From positions 1 through 64,000 of the forward strand of contig CANRPO010000008.1 of the NCBI GenBank assembly GCA_947632515.1: a stretch of 64,000 nucleotides of DNA. The letters run 5' to 3'. Positions 44,178-52,694 of this stretch are shown here, in pieces. A program made the translations under genes and the position numbers. This stretch comes from an uncultured Lachnospiraceae bacterium. Lineage in GTDB: Bacteria; Bacillota; Clostridia; Lachnospirales; Lachnospiraceae. A model generated the notes under the pieces. The model made no database searches. It was not told the DNA's origin and was given only the letters and a program-made list of their open reading frames with translations. Position 1 is the stretch's first letter, and every line of letters begins with the position of its first letter.

Positions 44178-45794
44178 TTACTGTGCGTTCAGGGAGTCAA
44201 CGATCTGCTGAGACATGTCAGCATAACCGCCGGACTCATACTCCGCATACGCCTCGTCAACAGTCATCTCACCGAGAGCAACCTTCGTTACGAGAGACTG
44301 CTTCTCTGTCATCAGATCGCCGTTGTACTGGTTCATAGCGTCCGTAGCAGGAACAATAAATGCTCCTACTGAATTCTCATTGAACATCTCCTGTGCCGCC
44401 AAAGCTTCCGGTGCAACCGTCGTCTCACGAGGGTCGTTCGCCAGCGTCGTCAGAGCGAGCATGGGATCGATGTGAGCCTTGGTGTACTGGGAACCGGGCG
44501 TCTCCAAGTTGTCAAGCATGTGGAACTCGCCCTCAGCGTAAGTCTTGGGCTCATCCGTATCCGCGTACAGCGTCTCAGCCGCCGTAGACCAGTGCGTACC
44601 CTCTACGCCGTAGGTCCACAGGAACTGAACGTCGCCGCCGTCCTGCATCGCCTCGATGAAGTATTTGTATACGCCCTCAGGGTTCTCGCAGGCCGTGGTG
44701 ATGCACCAAGCCGGAGATACGCGGTCGATGTACTGGCCAACCTCTGCGATAGGCTCCAGAGCTACCAACTCGCCGTCAAGGCCGTTGTTCTCAAGGTTGT
44801 TCTTGATGTTGCTCGCCCATGTGCCTGCCCAGTAGGTGAATACGCCCAAGCTGTCGTCATAGAATTTGTTGCGGACGTCGCTGGTCGCATAGCTGGTGGA
44901 CTCGGGATCGAGAACACCATCCTTAACGCCCTGTGCAAATCTCTCCATAGCCGCCTTCATAGAATCCTCAGCGAAACCGTCAGCCCATGTGCCGTCTTCC
45001 TTCTGATAGAAACTCGGCCATGCATCCTGATAGAACTCCGGGAAGTAGTTGATGTAAGGCGCCTCAGCGTTCAGGAAACCGGATGCCGCTACTACATAGT
45101 CAACACCCTCAGCCTCTTTCAGCTTGAGCAGCATGTCATAGTACTCGTCGAAGTTGGTGGGCAGCGTCGTGATACCCGCGTCGTCAAGCCATTTCTGCTT
45201 AACGTAGGTAACGCAGCCGTTACCGTGCGTAGCAGGCATGCCGTAGAGGTGGCCGTCGATGAACATGGACTCAACGACCTCAGCGCCGTTGTTCTCCTCC
45301 TGACGCGCCTGCAGATCGGAACCTTCCCAAGCGTCAGCCATATCCCAGAGAACGCCCTCGGAACCATAGCTGGATAACTCTGCGGAAGAAAGAATCAGTA
45401 CGTCCGGCCAGTCCCCGGATGCGATCTGCTGACCTACTACGTCATAGTATGCGTCGTGGTCGGGCTGGATCACATTGTACTTGATGCCTGTCAGCTCCTC
45501 GAGCTTAGCGAAGAACTGATCACGGCCGTTCTCCTCCGTGAATACGGTACCGTCACACATAACGGTGATCTCTTCCGGTTTCTCAACCTCTGCCTCTGCA
45601 GCCGCATCGGTGTCAGCCGCCGCTGTGTCCGTGTCAGAAGCTGCCGCGTCTGTGCTCGTGTCAGAAGCCGCTGTGTCCGTGCTCGTGTCAGAAGCCGCTG
45701 TGTCTGTGGTAGAAGAATCGCTCCCCCCTCCACAGCCTACTAATGAAACAACCATGGTTGTTGCCAAAAGCAGGGAAACTACTTTCTTTTTCAT
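44178..45794 (-). CDS. Oligosaccharide-binding lipoprotein (LplA type)
   Basis: The 538-residue extracellular solute-binding protein is the receptor of the importer. It has a Lys-rich signal peptide with lipobox LVGC, so the mature Cys is acylated and the protein is tethered outside. A 40-residue linker of alternating Ala, Ser, Thr and Asp (about 24-66) follows, then the large binding domain. The ATG at 45794 is set by AAAGGAGG. Its promoter carries one operator palindrome at the start site and a second about 143 bp upstream, suggesting control by the LacI regulator at 33.7 kb. Cargo is inferred to be pectin-derived oligomers. Confidence 0.92.
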   Translation of the reverse strand: MKKKVVSLLLATTMVVSLVGCGGGSDSSTTDTAASDTSTDTAASDTSTDAAASDTDTAAADTDAAAEAEVEKPEEITVMCDGTVFTEENGRDQFFAKLEELTGIKYNVIQPDHDAYYDVVGQQIASGDWPDVLILSSAELSSYGSEGVLWDMADAWEGSDLQARQEENNGAEVVESMFIDGHLYGMPATHGNGCVTYVKQKWLDDAGITTLPTNFDEYYDMLLKLKEAEGVDYVVAASGFLNAEAPYINYFPEFYQDAWPSFYQKEDGTWADGFAEDSMKAAMERFAQGVKDGVLDPESTSYATSDVRNKFYDDSLGVFTYWAGTWASNIKNNLENNGLDGELVALEPIAEVGQYIDRVSPAWCITTACENPEGVYKYFIEAMQDGGDVQFLWTYGVEGTHWSTAAETLYADTDEPKTYAEGEFHMLDNLETPGSQYTKAHIDPMLALTTLANDPRETTVAPEALAAQEMFNENSVGAFIVPATDAMNQYNGDLMTEKQSLVTKVALGEMTVDEAYAEYESGGYADMSQQIVDSLNAQ

Positions 45795-45852
45795 AGTAAA
45801 CCTCCTTTGATTGTTGTGCTTTGTACATTTTGCCTTTCGTAAGGAAAGCATA

Positions 45853-45908
45853 TGTAAGCACTTTCATACTACCAGATAAGCATATCACAATACAACTTGA
45901 CTTGTAAA
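45853..45908 (-). promoter_or_regulatory. Transporter operon promoter with proximal operator
   Basis: On the minus strand TTTACA (45903-45908), 18 bp, TATGCT (45879-45884). Just after the predicted start lies TGTAAGCACTTTCA (45853-45866, plus-strand reading), 12 of 14 identical to the operator TGTAAGCCCTTACA. The placement matches the uxaB and lacI promoters. Confidence 0.6.
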
Positions 45909-45995
45909 GTATAATTTATGAAAATATGCCAAATAATTTAATATTTTTATTAAAACTATAACATATCGCCCAAAGTTTTCCACGCGCTGTACGTT

Positions 45996-46009
45996 TGTAA
46001 GCCCTTACA
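45996..46009. promoter_or_regulatory. Distal operator palindrome TGTAAGCCCTTACA
   Basis: A 14-bp dyad, extended to TTTGTAAG-CC-CTTACAAA (45994-46011). Its sequence is identical to the uxaB operator on the opposite strand. Its centre is 143 bp from the proximal site, about 13.6 helical turns, so DNA looping is possible. The 424-bp gap between the lipoprotein and serine hydrolase genes holds this site, the two promoters and otherwise AT-rich sequence. Confidence 0.65.
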
Positions 46010-46126
46010 AACAGTGCAGATTTTATAGCCGCGCGCCCTTTCTCTTCGGCACTATGCCCAAAAGCGCGCCGCATGGACCGCCGCGCGGCCTTCCGCGTAT
46101 GATCCGCGCATGATCGTTTGTATCGC

Positions 46127-46155
46127 TTGTATATTTGACGGCAACTTGTTAAAAT
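46127..46155 (+). promoter_or_regulatory. Predicted promoter of the serine hydrolase gene
   Basis: TTGTAT (46127-46132) and TAAAAT (46150-46155) with a 17-bp spacer, about 64 bases before the start codon. Confidence 0.5.
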
Positions 46156-46218
46156 AGAAATACACGTTTATCGGTACATCCGTATGACCGATCATAGATG
46201 CAGGAGGACCATAGCGAT

Positions 46219-47721
46219 ATGCTTACGATTGAACGCGCTTTTCCCGAACAGACAGGCATTCCCTCAGAATGTATCATGCGCATGATGGAACGCCTGGAAC
46301 GAAAACAGATTCCCATGCACAGTCTTCTGCTGTTTCACGGGAATAAACTGATCTGCGAGAGCTACTATGCGCCCTGCGTTTCCGACACGCTCCACCGCAT
46401 GTTCTCGATCACCAAGAGCTTTACCGCCGTGGCGGTCGGTCTGCTGGCGGACGAGGGCAAATTATCTTTGGACGACAGGATCATCGACTATTTCCCCGAG
46501 AAAGTGCCCGCAAATGTGCACCCCTATATCGCTGACATGACGATCCGCAACATGCTCATGATGCGCACCTGCCATGAAAAGACGACCTACAAGCCGGATA
46601 TGCAGAGAGACTGGGTGGAGAGTTTCTTCACCACGCCGCCGACCCACCCCGCCGGAACGGTTTTCCACTATGACACTTCCTCCGCGCACACCCTGTGCGC
46701 CCTGGCGGAAAAGCTGAGCGGTATGGATATGCTCGACTATATCAAAGAGAAACTGGCGCCCGTGGGATTCTCCAAGGAGTCCTATCTGCTGAAAGACCCC
46801 TTCGGCGTCTCCGTAGGGGGCAGCGGTCTCGTCGCCACCTCCATGGATATATTAAAATTCGGCCTTTTCCTATATCGTGAGGGAAACATCGACGGCGAAC
46901 AGCTTATATCCGCCTCCTTCATCAGAGAGGCCACATCCTGTCTCACCGCCACGGCGGTGACCGCGCCCGTGCCTGGCGAAGGCTGCGGCTACGGCATGCA
47001 GATCTGGCGCACGGAGCGAAACGGCTATGTGTGCTACGGCATGGGCGGTCAGCTTGTCATCGTGCTGCCGGACTACGACCTGATCTGCGTGACGACTGCG
47101 GACACGCAGGGCATCGGCGGCGGCAACCAGCAGATCTACGACGCGCTGTACGAGGAAGTGCTGCCCTGTATTGACAACGATGCCCATTTCAAAAACGCGG
47201 CGCGCGGGTATGCTCCCGCCCCCGACGGCGGCCTCACCGAGGAGGAAAGAGCGGCCCGCTACAGCCGTTTCGTCTCTTCCCGCACGCTCCATGTCCCCGC
47301 CGGCGCAGCATACTGCCCCCTAGAGAAACAGATTGCGGGAAAGCGTTTCCTGATCCAAAACAGCGGCGATTTCTCCTTTATGCAGCTTGACTTCCTGTAT
47401 GCCGACGACCGCTCCGGGGCGGACGGCTGTATAACCTTCGGCTATCGGGGGAAAGAGTATCGGATCGATTTCGGAATGGGGTACCCCAAGACAGGCGTGC
47501 TGCCGCTCTACGCTCTGCGTTTCGCCGCAAGCGGCGTCTGGCTTGCGGACAGTACGCTCTATGTAAAAGTAAATGTGATAGACTCCTGCGTCGGCAGCAT
47601 CCACTTCCAATTCTCCTTTCAGGGAGACCGCATGACGCTGTTTATGCGCAAACAGGAAGAGAGTCTTCTGGAAGAGTTTACCGGGCATCTGGTCGGCATT
47701 GTCAGGAGAGAGCCTTCATGA
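46219..47721 (+). CDS. Serine hydrolase of the class C beta-lactamase family
   Basis: The 500-residue protein has the SxxK motif in FSITKSFTAV, with the nucleophile Ser and general base Lys. A tyrosine motif (HYDTSSAH, where class C enzymes have YxN) and an HxG-like GMGGQLV segment follow. A C-terminal domain of about 150 residues comes after the hydrolase fold. No signal peptide is seen, so it is probably an intracellular esterase or peptidase rather than a resistance enzyme. The start at 46219 is preferred to 46198, because the AGGAGG site lies between them. Its 3-prime end overlaps recX by 20 bases on the opposite strand. Substrate unknown. Confidence 0.82.
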   Translation: MLTIERAFPEQTGIPSECIMRMMERLERKQIPMHSLLLFHGNKLICESYYAPCVSDTLHRMFSITKSFTAVAVGLLADEGKLSLDDRIIDYFPEKVPANVHPYIADMTIRNMLMMRTCHEKTTYKPDMQRDWVESFFTTPPTHPAGTVFHYDTSSAHTLCALAEKLSGMDMLDYIKEKLAPVGFSKESYLLKDPFGVSVGGSGLVATSMDILKFGLFLYREGNIDGEQLISASFIREATSCLTATAVTAPVPGEGCGYGMQIWRTERNGYVCYGMGGQLVIVLPDYDLICVTTADTQGIGGGNQQIYDALYEEVLPCIDNDAHFKNAARGYAPAPDGGLTEEERAARYSRFVSSRTLHVPAGAAYCPLEKQIAGKRFLIQNSGDFSFMQLDFLYADDRSGADGCITFGYRGKEYRIDFGMGYPKTGVLPLYALRFAASGVWLADSTLYVKVNVIDSCVGSIHFQFSFQGDRMTLFMRKQEESLLEEFTGHLVGIVRREPS

Positions 47722-48310
47722 CCGTCTCCTGCGAGAATCCTTTGCGGCACAGATACCCGTACATTCTCTGTTTCTCCTGTGGAGCGGCTGTGTCCGCACA
47801 GTATTTTTTCTTCTCTAAGAGCGCGCGGATCATCTCGCTCTCATCCTGCTCTACGCCCATACTGCCCAGCTCCGCAAAAGTTTCCCGGATCAAATCTTTC
47901 GCGATCCCCCGGCGCATCAGATCCGCCTCGATGCGCCGTCTGCTTTTGAATTGTATCTGATACCCGATAAAGTCTCTCGCGTATCTTCTGTCATCGATAT
48001 ACCCATAGGATTCCACGTAGGCGAGTGCCTCCTCGATGCAGACCTGAGGATAATCGCCCTGTTTCAATTTGTCTTCCAGTTGTTTTCTCGTGTAATCCCT
48101 GGACTGCAGCAGACTCATACTGCGCAGTTTCGCCCGTTTCGGCAGGATCTGCGTCATAATGCGGCGATAACTCTCCTCGGAGAGCTCCTGCCCCTCCTCA
48201 ATATGAAACTGATCAAGCTCGCCCCTGTACAGGACGAAGGCGAACTGCCCGTCCAAATAAATCCGTCGGCGCGCTTTCGATGACGTTTCGGCAATCTGTG
48301 TTACAAGCAT
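47702..48310 (-). CDS. recX: RecA regulator RecX
   Basis: Small helical protein that binds RecA filaments and limits recombination. The 202-residue sequence has the RecX triple-repeat architecture, with the YTRKQLEDKLKQ and SRRRIEADLMRRGI segments. An ATG at 48325 is in frame, but the one at 48310 is preferred since GGAGAG sits 7-8 bases ahead. It follows recA by 34 bases on the same strand, the common Firmicute order, so it is likely co-induced by DNA damage. Its end overlaps the convergent serine hydrolase gene. Confidence 0.92.
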   Translation of the reverse strand: MLVTQIAETSSKARRRIYLDGQFAFVLYRGELDQFHIEEGQELSEESYRRIMTQILPKRAKLRSMSLLQSRDYTRKQLEDKLKQGDYPQVCIEEALAYVESYGYIDDRRYARDFIGYQIQFKSRRRIEADLMRRGIAKDLIRETFAELGSMGVEQDESEMIRALLEKKKYCADTAAPQEKQRMYGYLCRKGFSQETVMKALS

Positions 48311-48344
48311 TTCCACTCTCCGCATCCCTATGGTTCAGATATGG

Positions 48345-49403
48345 TTATCTCTCCCCGGCCGCCTTTGAGGATGTCTCCGGCGCCGTCTCCTCCCCGTCCG
48401 CCTGCGCTGTGTTCAGATTGAACAGCTCCCTCACTTTGCGCTCCACCTCCGCGCACACCGCGGGATTATCTTTTAGATACTGTTTGGCGTTCTCCCTGCC
48501 CTGTCCGATCTTATTGCCCTCGTAAGCGTACCACGCGCCGCTCTTGTTGATGATGTTATTCTCGGCGGCGAGATCCAGAATATCGCCCACAATGGAAATA
48601 CCCTCTCCGAACATAATATCGAACTCCGCCTCCTTAAACGGCGGCGCGATCTTGTTCTTGACGACTTTGACTCTGGTGCGGTTGCCGATCACCTCTCCGC
48701 CCTGTTTCAGCGACTCGATCCGCCTGACGTCCAGACGGACGGAGGAGTAGAATTTCAGCGCGCGGCCGCCCGTCGTCGTCTCCGGATTGCCGAACATGAT
48801 ACCCACCTTCTCGCGGAGCTGATTGATAAATACGACGGTACAGTTTGACTTGCTGATCACCGCCGTCAGCTTGCGCAGCGCCTGGGACATCAGGCGCGCC
48901 TGCAGACCCACATGGCTGTCGCCCATATCGCCGTCGATCTCCGCCTTCGGCACCAGCGCCGCGACCGAGTCCACCACAATGATGTCCACCGCCCCGGAGC
49001 GGACCATCGTCTCCGTGATCTCCAGCGCCTGTTCGCCGCAGTCCGGCTGCGATATATACAGATTATCAATATCCACGCCGATATTCTTCGCATAGATCGG
49101 ATCAAGCGCATGTTCCGCGTCAATAAAGCCCGCGATACCGCCCCTCTTCTGCACCTCCGCGATCATATGTAAGGTCACGGTCGTTTTGCCGCTGGACTCC
49201 GGGCCGTAAATCTCCACGATCCTTCCCTTGGGGATGCCTCCCAGACCGAGCGCCAGATCAAGGCTCAAAGATCCCGTCGGAATCGTCTCCACATTCATCT
49301 GCGCGGCGGGATCTCCCAGTTTCATGACGGCGCCTTTGCCAAACTGTCTCTCTATCTGCCCCAAAGCCGCGTCTAACGCTTTTAATTTTTCTTCTCTTTC
49401 CAT
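48345..49403 (-). CDS. recA: Recombinase RecA
   Basis: Strand-exchange ATPase and SOS coprotease. The 352-residue protein has Walker [10 protein letters not shown], the [22 protein letters not shown] segment with Walker B and the L1 region, the ALRKLTA helix and the L2 loop with [22 protein letters not shown]. The C-terminus is acidic and poorly conserved. The ATG at 49403 is fixed by AAAGGAG; the upstream open frame is not coding. Two LexA-box-like dyads lie on its promoter. It is followed by recX. Confidence 0.98.
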   Translation of the reverse strand: MEREEKLKALDAALGQIERQFGKGAVMKLGDPAAQMNVETIPTGSLSLDLALGLGGIPKGRIVEIYGPESSGKTTVTLHMIAEVQKRGGIAGFIDAEHALDPIYAKNIGVDIDNLYISQPDCGEQALEITETMVRSGAVDIIVVDSVAALVPKAEIDGDMGDSHVGLQARLMSQALRKLTAVISKSNCTVVFINQLREKVGIMFGNPETTTGGRALKFYSSVRLDVRRIESLKQGGEVIGNRTRVKVVKNKIAPPFKEAEFDIMFGEGISIVGDILDLAAENNIINKSGAWYAYEGNKIGQGRENAKQYLKDNPAVCAEVERKVRELFNLNTAQADGEETAPETSSKAAGER

Positions 49404-49425
49404 TACGCTGTTCTCCTTTTCTCGT

Positions 49426-49474
49426 AGAACATCTGTTCTGTTATAAGAATAAAACAAATGTTCGGTTTTGTCAA
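49426..49474 (-). promoter_or_regulatory. recA promoter with two LexA (SOS) boxes
   Basis: On the minus strand TTGACA (49469-49474), 17 bp, TATTCT (49446-49451) is a good sigma-A promoter. One dyad, CGAACATTTGTTTT (49451-49464), fills the spacer; a second, AGAACATCTGTTCT (49426-49439), fully matching GAAC-N4-GTTC, follows the -10. Both fit the Firmicute LexA pattern. Confidence 0.8.
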
Positions 49475-49667
49475 TCTGCTTTTTGTAAACGGTAACTTGA
49501 ATAGCAGCAGACACGCCAAACGGTTACTGTAAAACCCATTTTAGCATGTCCTATGTCCCATAAACGACACTTCATCCTCCTTTCCTGTCAGTTGAAATCA
49601 TGGAAATCGCGGCGAAATGCCTGATGTGCATAACAGAATTCCATTCCTTCAGATGAGATAAGTGTAT

Positions 49668-49708
49668 CAAAAAAACGAACGCCGCGCAACTGCTTTTTGC
49701 GCGACGTC
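49668..49708 (-). terminator. Terminator after the choloylglycine-hydrolase-family gene
   Basis: GACGTCGCGCAA and TTGCGCGGCGTT form the stem (minus strand), followed by CGTTTTTTTG. It lies 24 bases past the stop. The remaining 190 bp up to the recA promoter shows no other element. Confidence 0.85.
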
Positions 49709-49731
49709 CGCAAGTTTCTACATGCCGTGGC

Positions 49732-50715
49732 TTATGCGTTCCCGTTCTGCAGTCTGATCTGTTCTTCTTCGATCAGCGGATACCTGACCAGTTTCTCCCC
49801 GTCCAGATCCTCCCTGTGCAGATCCACCGCCGTGATCTGGTGATTGTCGTAGGTCGTGTAGTAGTAGATCCCCTTATCCGCGTTGCAGCAGGAAGTGTAG
49901 AGCGTGATCTCATACTTGCCGTCATCCAGCTCGCAGCAGCCTCTCTGCTGGTCCACCGAGTTAAGGATATGGAAAAACTGGCTGACGCTCTCTTTCTCGC
50001 CGTCGCCGGACACGGAGTTCATCTTCGTGAAGGCGACCCGCACAAACCTGGACTGTGACGAGAGATCGCCCGGCAGTCCAATGGCTCCCATCCCACGGCT
50101 GTAGCGCTGCAGCTCCAGCCCCTTGGCAAAAGTATTCTCAGGAGATTTGGGGGACAGATGCATATAGTTGTTCAGCGCAAACATCTGCCTGTCAAAGGTG
50201 GGATTGTTCGTCAGCACACCTACCGGGTTGTCATAGATCCTGATCCCCTCCGGAACCGCCTCCACCACAATGCACTCCTGCCGGTCCGCAATGATCCAGT
50301 GCAGCTGAGAGAGCGGAAGGTTGTCGCTGAACGGAACGTTGAGGAGATTCATTTTTTCCACAAGGCCGCGCGCCTCCTTCACCGTACCGCACTGTCCGAG
50401 GATCCACGGAATGAACTCAAACTGCGCGATGTTGTCCTTGCCCTCTTTTCTGTCCCAGCAGGCCGCGTTTCCCACAAAATTCAGCCCGGCCATGCCAAGT
50501 CCCCGCTCATTGACCGCATCATAGTACAGCGGATAGTCCTGCAGTACATACGCCATGCCGATGATCGCGTGGTGAGCCGCCATGTCGCCCATCTGTCTGA
50601 AATGAAACGGGTAATTGCGGGGCGTCACAGTCACCTCATCCCCATAGGAAAATTCATAGTCCAACGTTCTTCCAAAATAAAAATCCTTCGTCTTATAGGT
50701 CGCTGCCGTGCACAT
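49732..50715 (-). CDS. Bile salt hydrolase-like choloylglycine hydrolase family protein
   Basis: Ntn-hydrolase that cleaves amide-linked glycine or taurine from conjugated bile acids, or a related linear amide. Translation starts Met-Cys, so Cys2 becomes the nucleophile after Met removal. Residues equivalent to the Clostridium perfringens enzyme set are seen: Arg16, Asp19, Asn79 (AGLNF), Asn171 (TNNPTF) and Arg223, plus the LPGDLSSQSRFVR block. The GLGMAGLNF segment favours bile salt hydrolase over penicillin V acylase, but substrate needs testing. There is no signal peptide. AAGGAGG precedes the start. A terminator directly upstream implies its own promoter, possibly using a TATAAT at 50795-50800. 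Confidence 0.88.
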   Translation of the reverse strand: MCTAATYKTKDFYFGRTLDYEFSYGDEVTVTPRNYPFHFRQMGDMAAHHAIIGMAYVLQDYPLYYDAVNERGLGMAGLNFVGNAACWDRKEGKDNIAQFEFIPWILGQCGTVKEARGLVEKMNLLNVPFSDNLPLSQLHWIIADRQECIVVEAVPEGIRIYDNPVGVLTNNPTFDRQMFALNNYMHLSPKSPENTFAKGLELQRYSRGMGAIGLPGDLSSQSRFVRVAFTKMNSVSGDGEKESVSQFFHILNSVDQQRGCCELDDGKYEITLYTSCCNADKGIYYYTTYDNHQITAVDLHREDLDGEKLVRYPLIEEEQIRLQNGNA

Positions 50716-50735
50716 GCCATTCTCCTCCTTCTCTG

Positions 50736-50766
50736 CAAAAACCCCCTCGGATGAAACCCGAGGGGG
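50736..50766 (-). terminator. Terminator after the chemoreceptor gene
   Basis: Perfect stem CCCCCTCGG / CCGAGGGGG, followed by TTTTTG on the minus strand, 30 bases after the chemoreceptor stop and only about 20 bases before the next start codon. Confidence 0.88.
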
Positions 50767-50795
50767 CCGCTCTGCTCTTATTGTCTTTACGCCTA

Positions 50796-52580
50796 TTATA
50801 TCTTGAATTTATGGATGTTATTCATCAACGCGTTCATCTTCTCTTCCAGTTCCTCCACGATAGAGTTGGAATCGTCTACGACTCTGGACAGTTCTGAGGA
50901 CATAGCGGAAGTCTCCTCCGCCACCGACGCGTTATCCTGCGCGAGCCTGTTGAGCACTGTCAGGGAATCGATCACGTTGCTCCTCTGCTGCTCCACTTCC
51001 GTGGTAAGACCGTCGATGGACTGTACGGAGGCCACACAGTTCCCCAGTTCCTTGTGCAGATCCATGAAGATCTTCTGCGTCTCGGTCAGGGAATCCACCT
51101 GTTTCTCCATGGAGCTGTTGATCTCCTTCATGCCCTCCACAGACTTGGTCGCATTGGTCTGCAGTTCATCCACCACCCTGTTGATCTCTTCAACGGAATG
51201 GGAGGACTGGTTCGCCAGCTTGGCGATCTCGTCCGCGACTACCGCGAAACCGCGTCCCGCCTCTCCGGCTCTCGCCGCCTCGATGCTCGCGTTCAGCGCC
51301 AGCAGGCTGGTCTGATCCGCGATCTCGTTGATCAGGTTAGCCGCCATGTGGATCTGCTGTACGGACTCATGCGTATAGTTGATCTGCTCCGCCACGCCGG
51401 AAATGCTCTTTCTCGTCGCGTCATTGACCTGGATCAGCTGTTTCAGCGTTCCCATGGACTGCTCGCTGATCTGGTTCATCTCTCTCGCATTCTGGTCAAG
51501 AGCCTCCACCTCGGACTCGGTCTGTCTGATCTTGTCGGCCATAACGCTCACGTCGCCGTTGGCCGTATCCGTGGAACCGGCCTGCTGGCTCACGTTCTCC
51601 GCGATGGAGTTCACCGCGTCGCTCACCTGGCCGATAGATTCTCTCATATTGTTAAACGCGGTCTCAAACTGGTGCAGCACATCGTCAACGCCTTCCGCCA
51701 CATCCGTGATACCCTGCAGAAGTTCACGCATATTGCCCTGCGCTACCCGCAGCGCGTCCGAAGTCTGTCCGATCTCGTTCTTCTGTTTGACTTCCACATC
51801 CGTGGTCAGATCGCCCTCAGAGATATGTCCCGCAAATTCCTGGATCTTTCTGAGAGGCGCCGTGATGACTCTCGCAACCATGAACGCGATCACCAGCGCG
51901 ATCAGGATCGCTACCACGAACATCACATCCACGCGCAGAAGCATGGAATTGTACTGCCCATCCAGATCCTTCTGCGTATCTTCCTTGGCCAGCGTAATAT
52001 CGTCCACATAGTTGCCTGTGGAGACGATCCATCCCCACGGCTCGAAGATCTGGGAGTATGCGATCTTGGGCGCTACGGTCACGCCGTCCGCCTTGGTAAA
52101 ATAGAACTCGTTGAAACCGCCGCCTTCAGGCGACTGGCATGTCTTCACGATCGACTGCACGATCATGACGCCGTTGGGATCTTCCAGATCGTATCGGTTA
52201 TTCCCCTCATTCTCCACGAGAATAGGATGCATCACAAGTATGTAATCCGTGTCGTCGATCCAAAAATAGCCGCTCTGGTCATCTCTGTACCGCATCGCGC
52301 GGATGGTTTCCTTGGCGTCGTACTTAGCCTCCTCCTCGGTCTTCTCCCCCGCCATATACTTGTCGTACTCAGCCTGCATGATGGCCATGGTGCTCTGCAC
52401 CTGAGATTTGATCTCCGTCTTGTAGCCCTCGTCCATTGCCGTCTCATAAGTCGAATATGCCGACGTCGACATGGATCTCAATGACAAAACCGCATTGCCG
52501 CCAATGATACAGGCAGTCAATACAACGATGACCGCGCTCATGATCATAACGGAGACGATCAGACTTTTCTTCTTCTTCAT
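50796..52580 (-). CDS. Methyl-accepting chemotaxis protein with Cache sensor
   Basis: A 594-residue chemoreceptor. An N-terminal membrane helix (about 7-30) is followed by an extracellular single-Cache (sCache_2-like) domain (about 40-190, with [16 protein letters not shown] and [16 protein letters not shown]), a second membrane helix (about 205-227), a HAMP domain and the cytoplasmic signalling domain with hairpin tip [34 protein letters not shown]. Such sensors often bind short organic acids. AAGGGGG supports the ATG at 52580; an upstream ATG at 52601 lacks a ribosome site. It has its own promoter and terminator. Its presence implies a chemotaxis system and probably motility. Confidence 0.95.
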   Translation of the reverse strand: MKKKKSLIVSVMIMSAVIVVLTACIIGGNAVLSLRSMSTSAYSTYETAMDEGYKTEIKSQVQSTMAIMQAEYDKYMAGEKTEEEAKYDAKETIRAMRYRDDQSGYFWIDDTDYILVMHPILVENEGNNRYDLEDPNGVMIVQSIVKTCQSPEGGGFNEFYFTKADGVTVAPKIAYSQIFEPWGWIVSTGNYVDDITLAKEDTQKDLDGQYNSMLLRVDVMFVVAILIALVIAFMVARVITAPLRKIQEFAGHISEGDLTTDVEVKQKNEIGQTSDALRVAQGNMRELLQGITDVAEGVDDVLHQFETAFNNMRESIGQVSDAVNSIAENVSQQAGSTDTANGDVSVMADKIRQTESEVEALDQNAREMNQISEQSMGTLKQLIQVNDATRKSISGVAEQINYTHESVQQIHMAANLINEIADQTSLLALNASIEAARAGEAGRGFAVVADEIAKLANQSSHSVEEINRVVDELQTNATKSVEGMKEINSSMEKQVDSLTETQKIFMDLHKELGNCVASVQSIDGLTTEVEQQRSNVIDSLTVLNRLAQDNASVAEETSAMSSELSRVVDDSNSIVEELEEKMNALMNNIHKFKI

Positions 52581-52635
52581 TAGATGTATCCCCCTTGCCA
52601 TATCGTTTTTTCATTACGTATACTTTGCTTTTCTT

Positions 52636-52664
52636 ATTTTATTCTCTCGCGGCGATTTTTGCAA
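52636..52664 (-). promoter_or_regulatory. Predicted promoter of the chemoreceptor gene
   Basis: On the minus strand TTGCAA (52659-52664), 17 bp, TAAAAT (52636-52641), about 50 bases before the start codon. No sigma-D flagellar pattern was seen. Confidence 0.6.
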
Positions 52665-52694
52665 GCACAAATAACCTATGCGCCCCGCAAATCA

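Noticed and set aside
46219-47721. Serine hydrolase as a beta-lactam resistance gene controlled by the BlaI-type repressor
   Set aside because: It lacks a signal peptide and the YxN motif, lies 38 kb from the BlaI pair and its promoter does not carry the GACTACC dyad.
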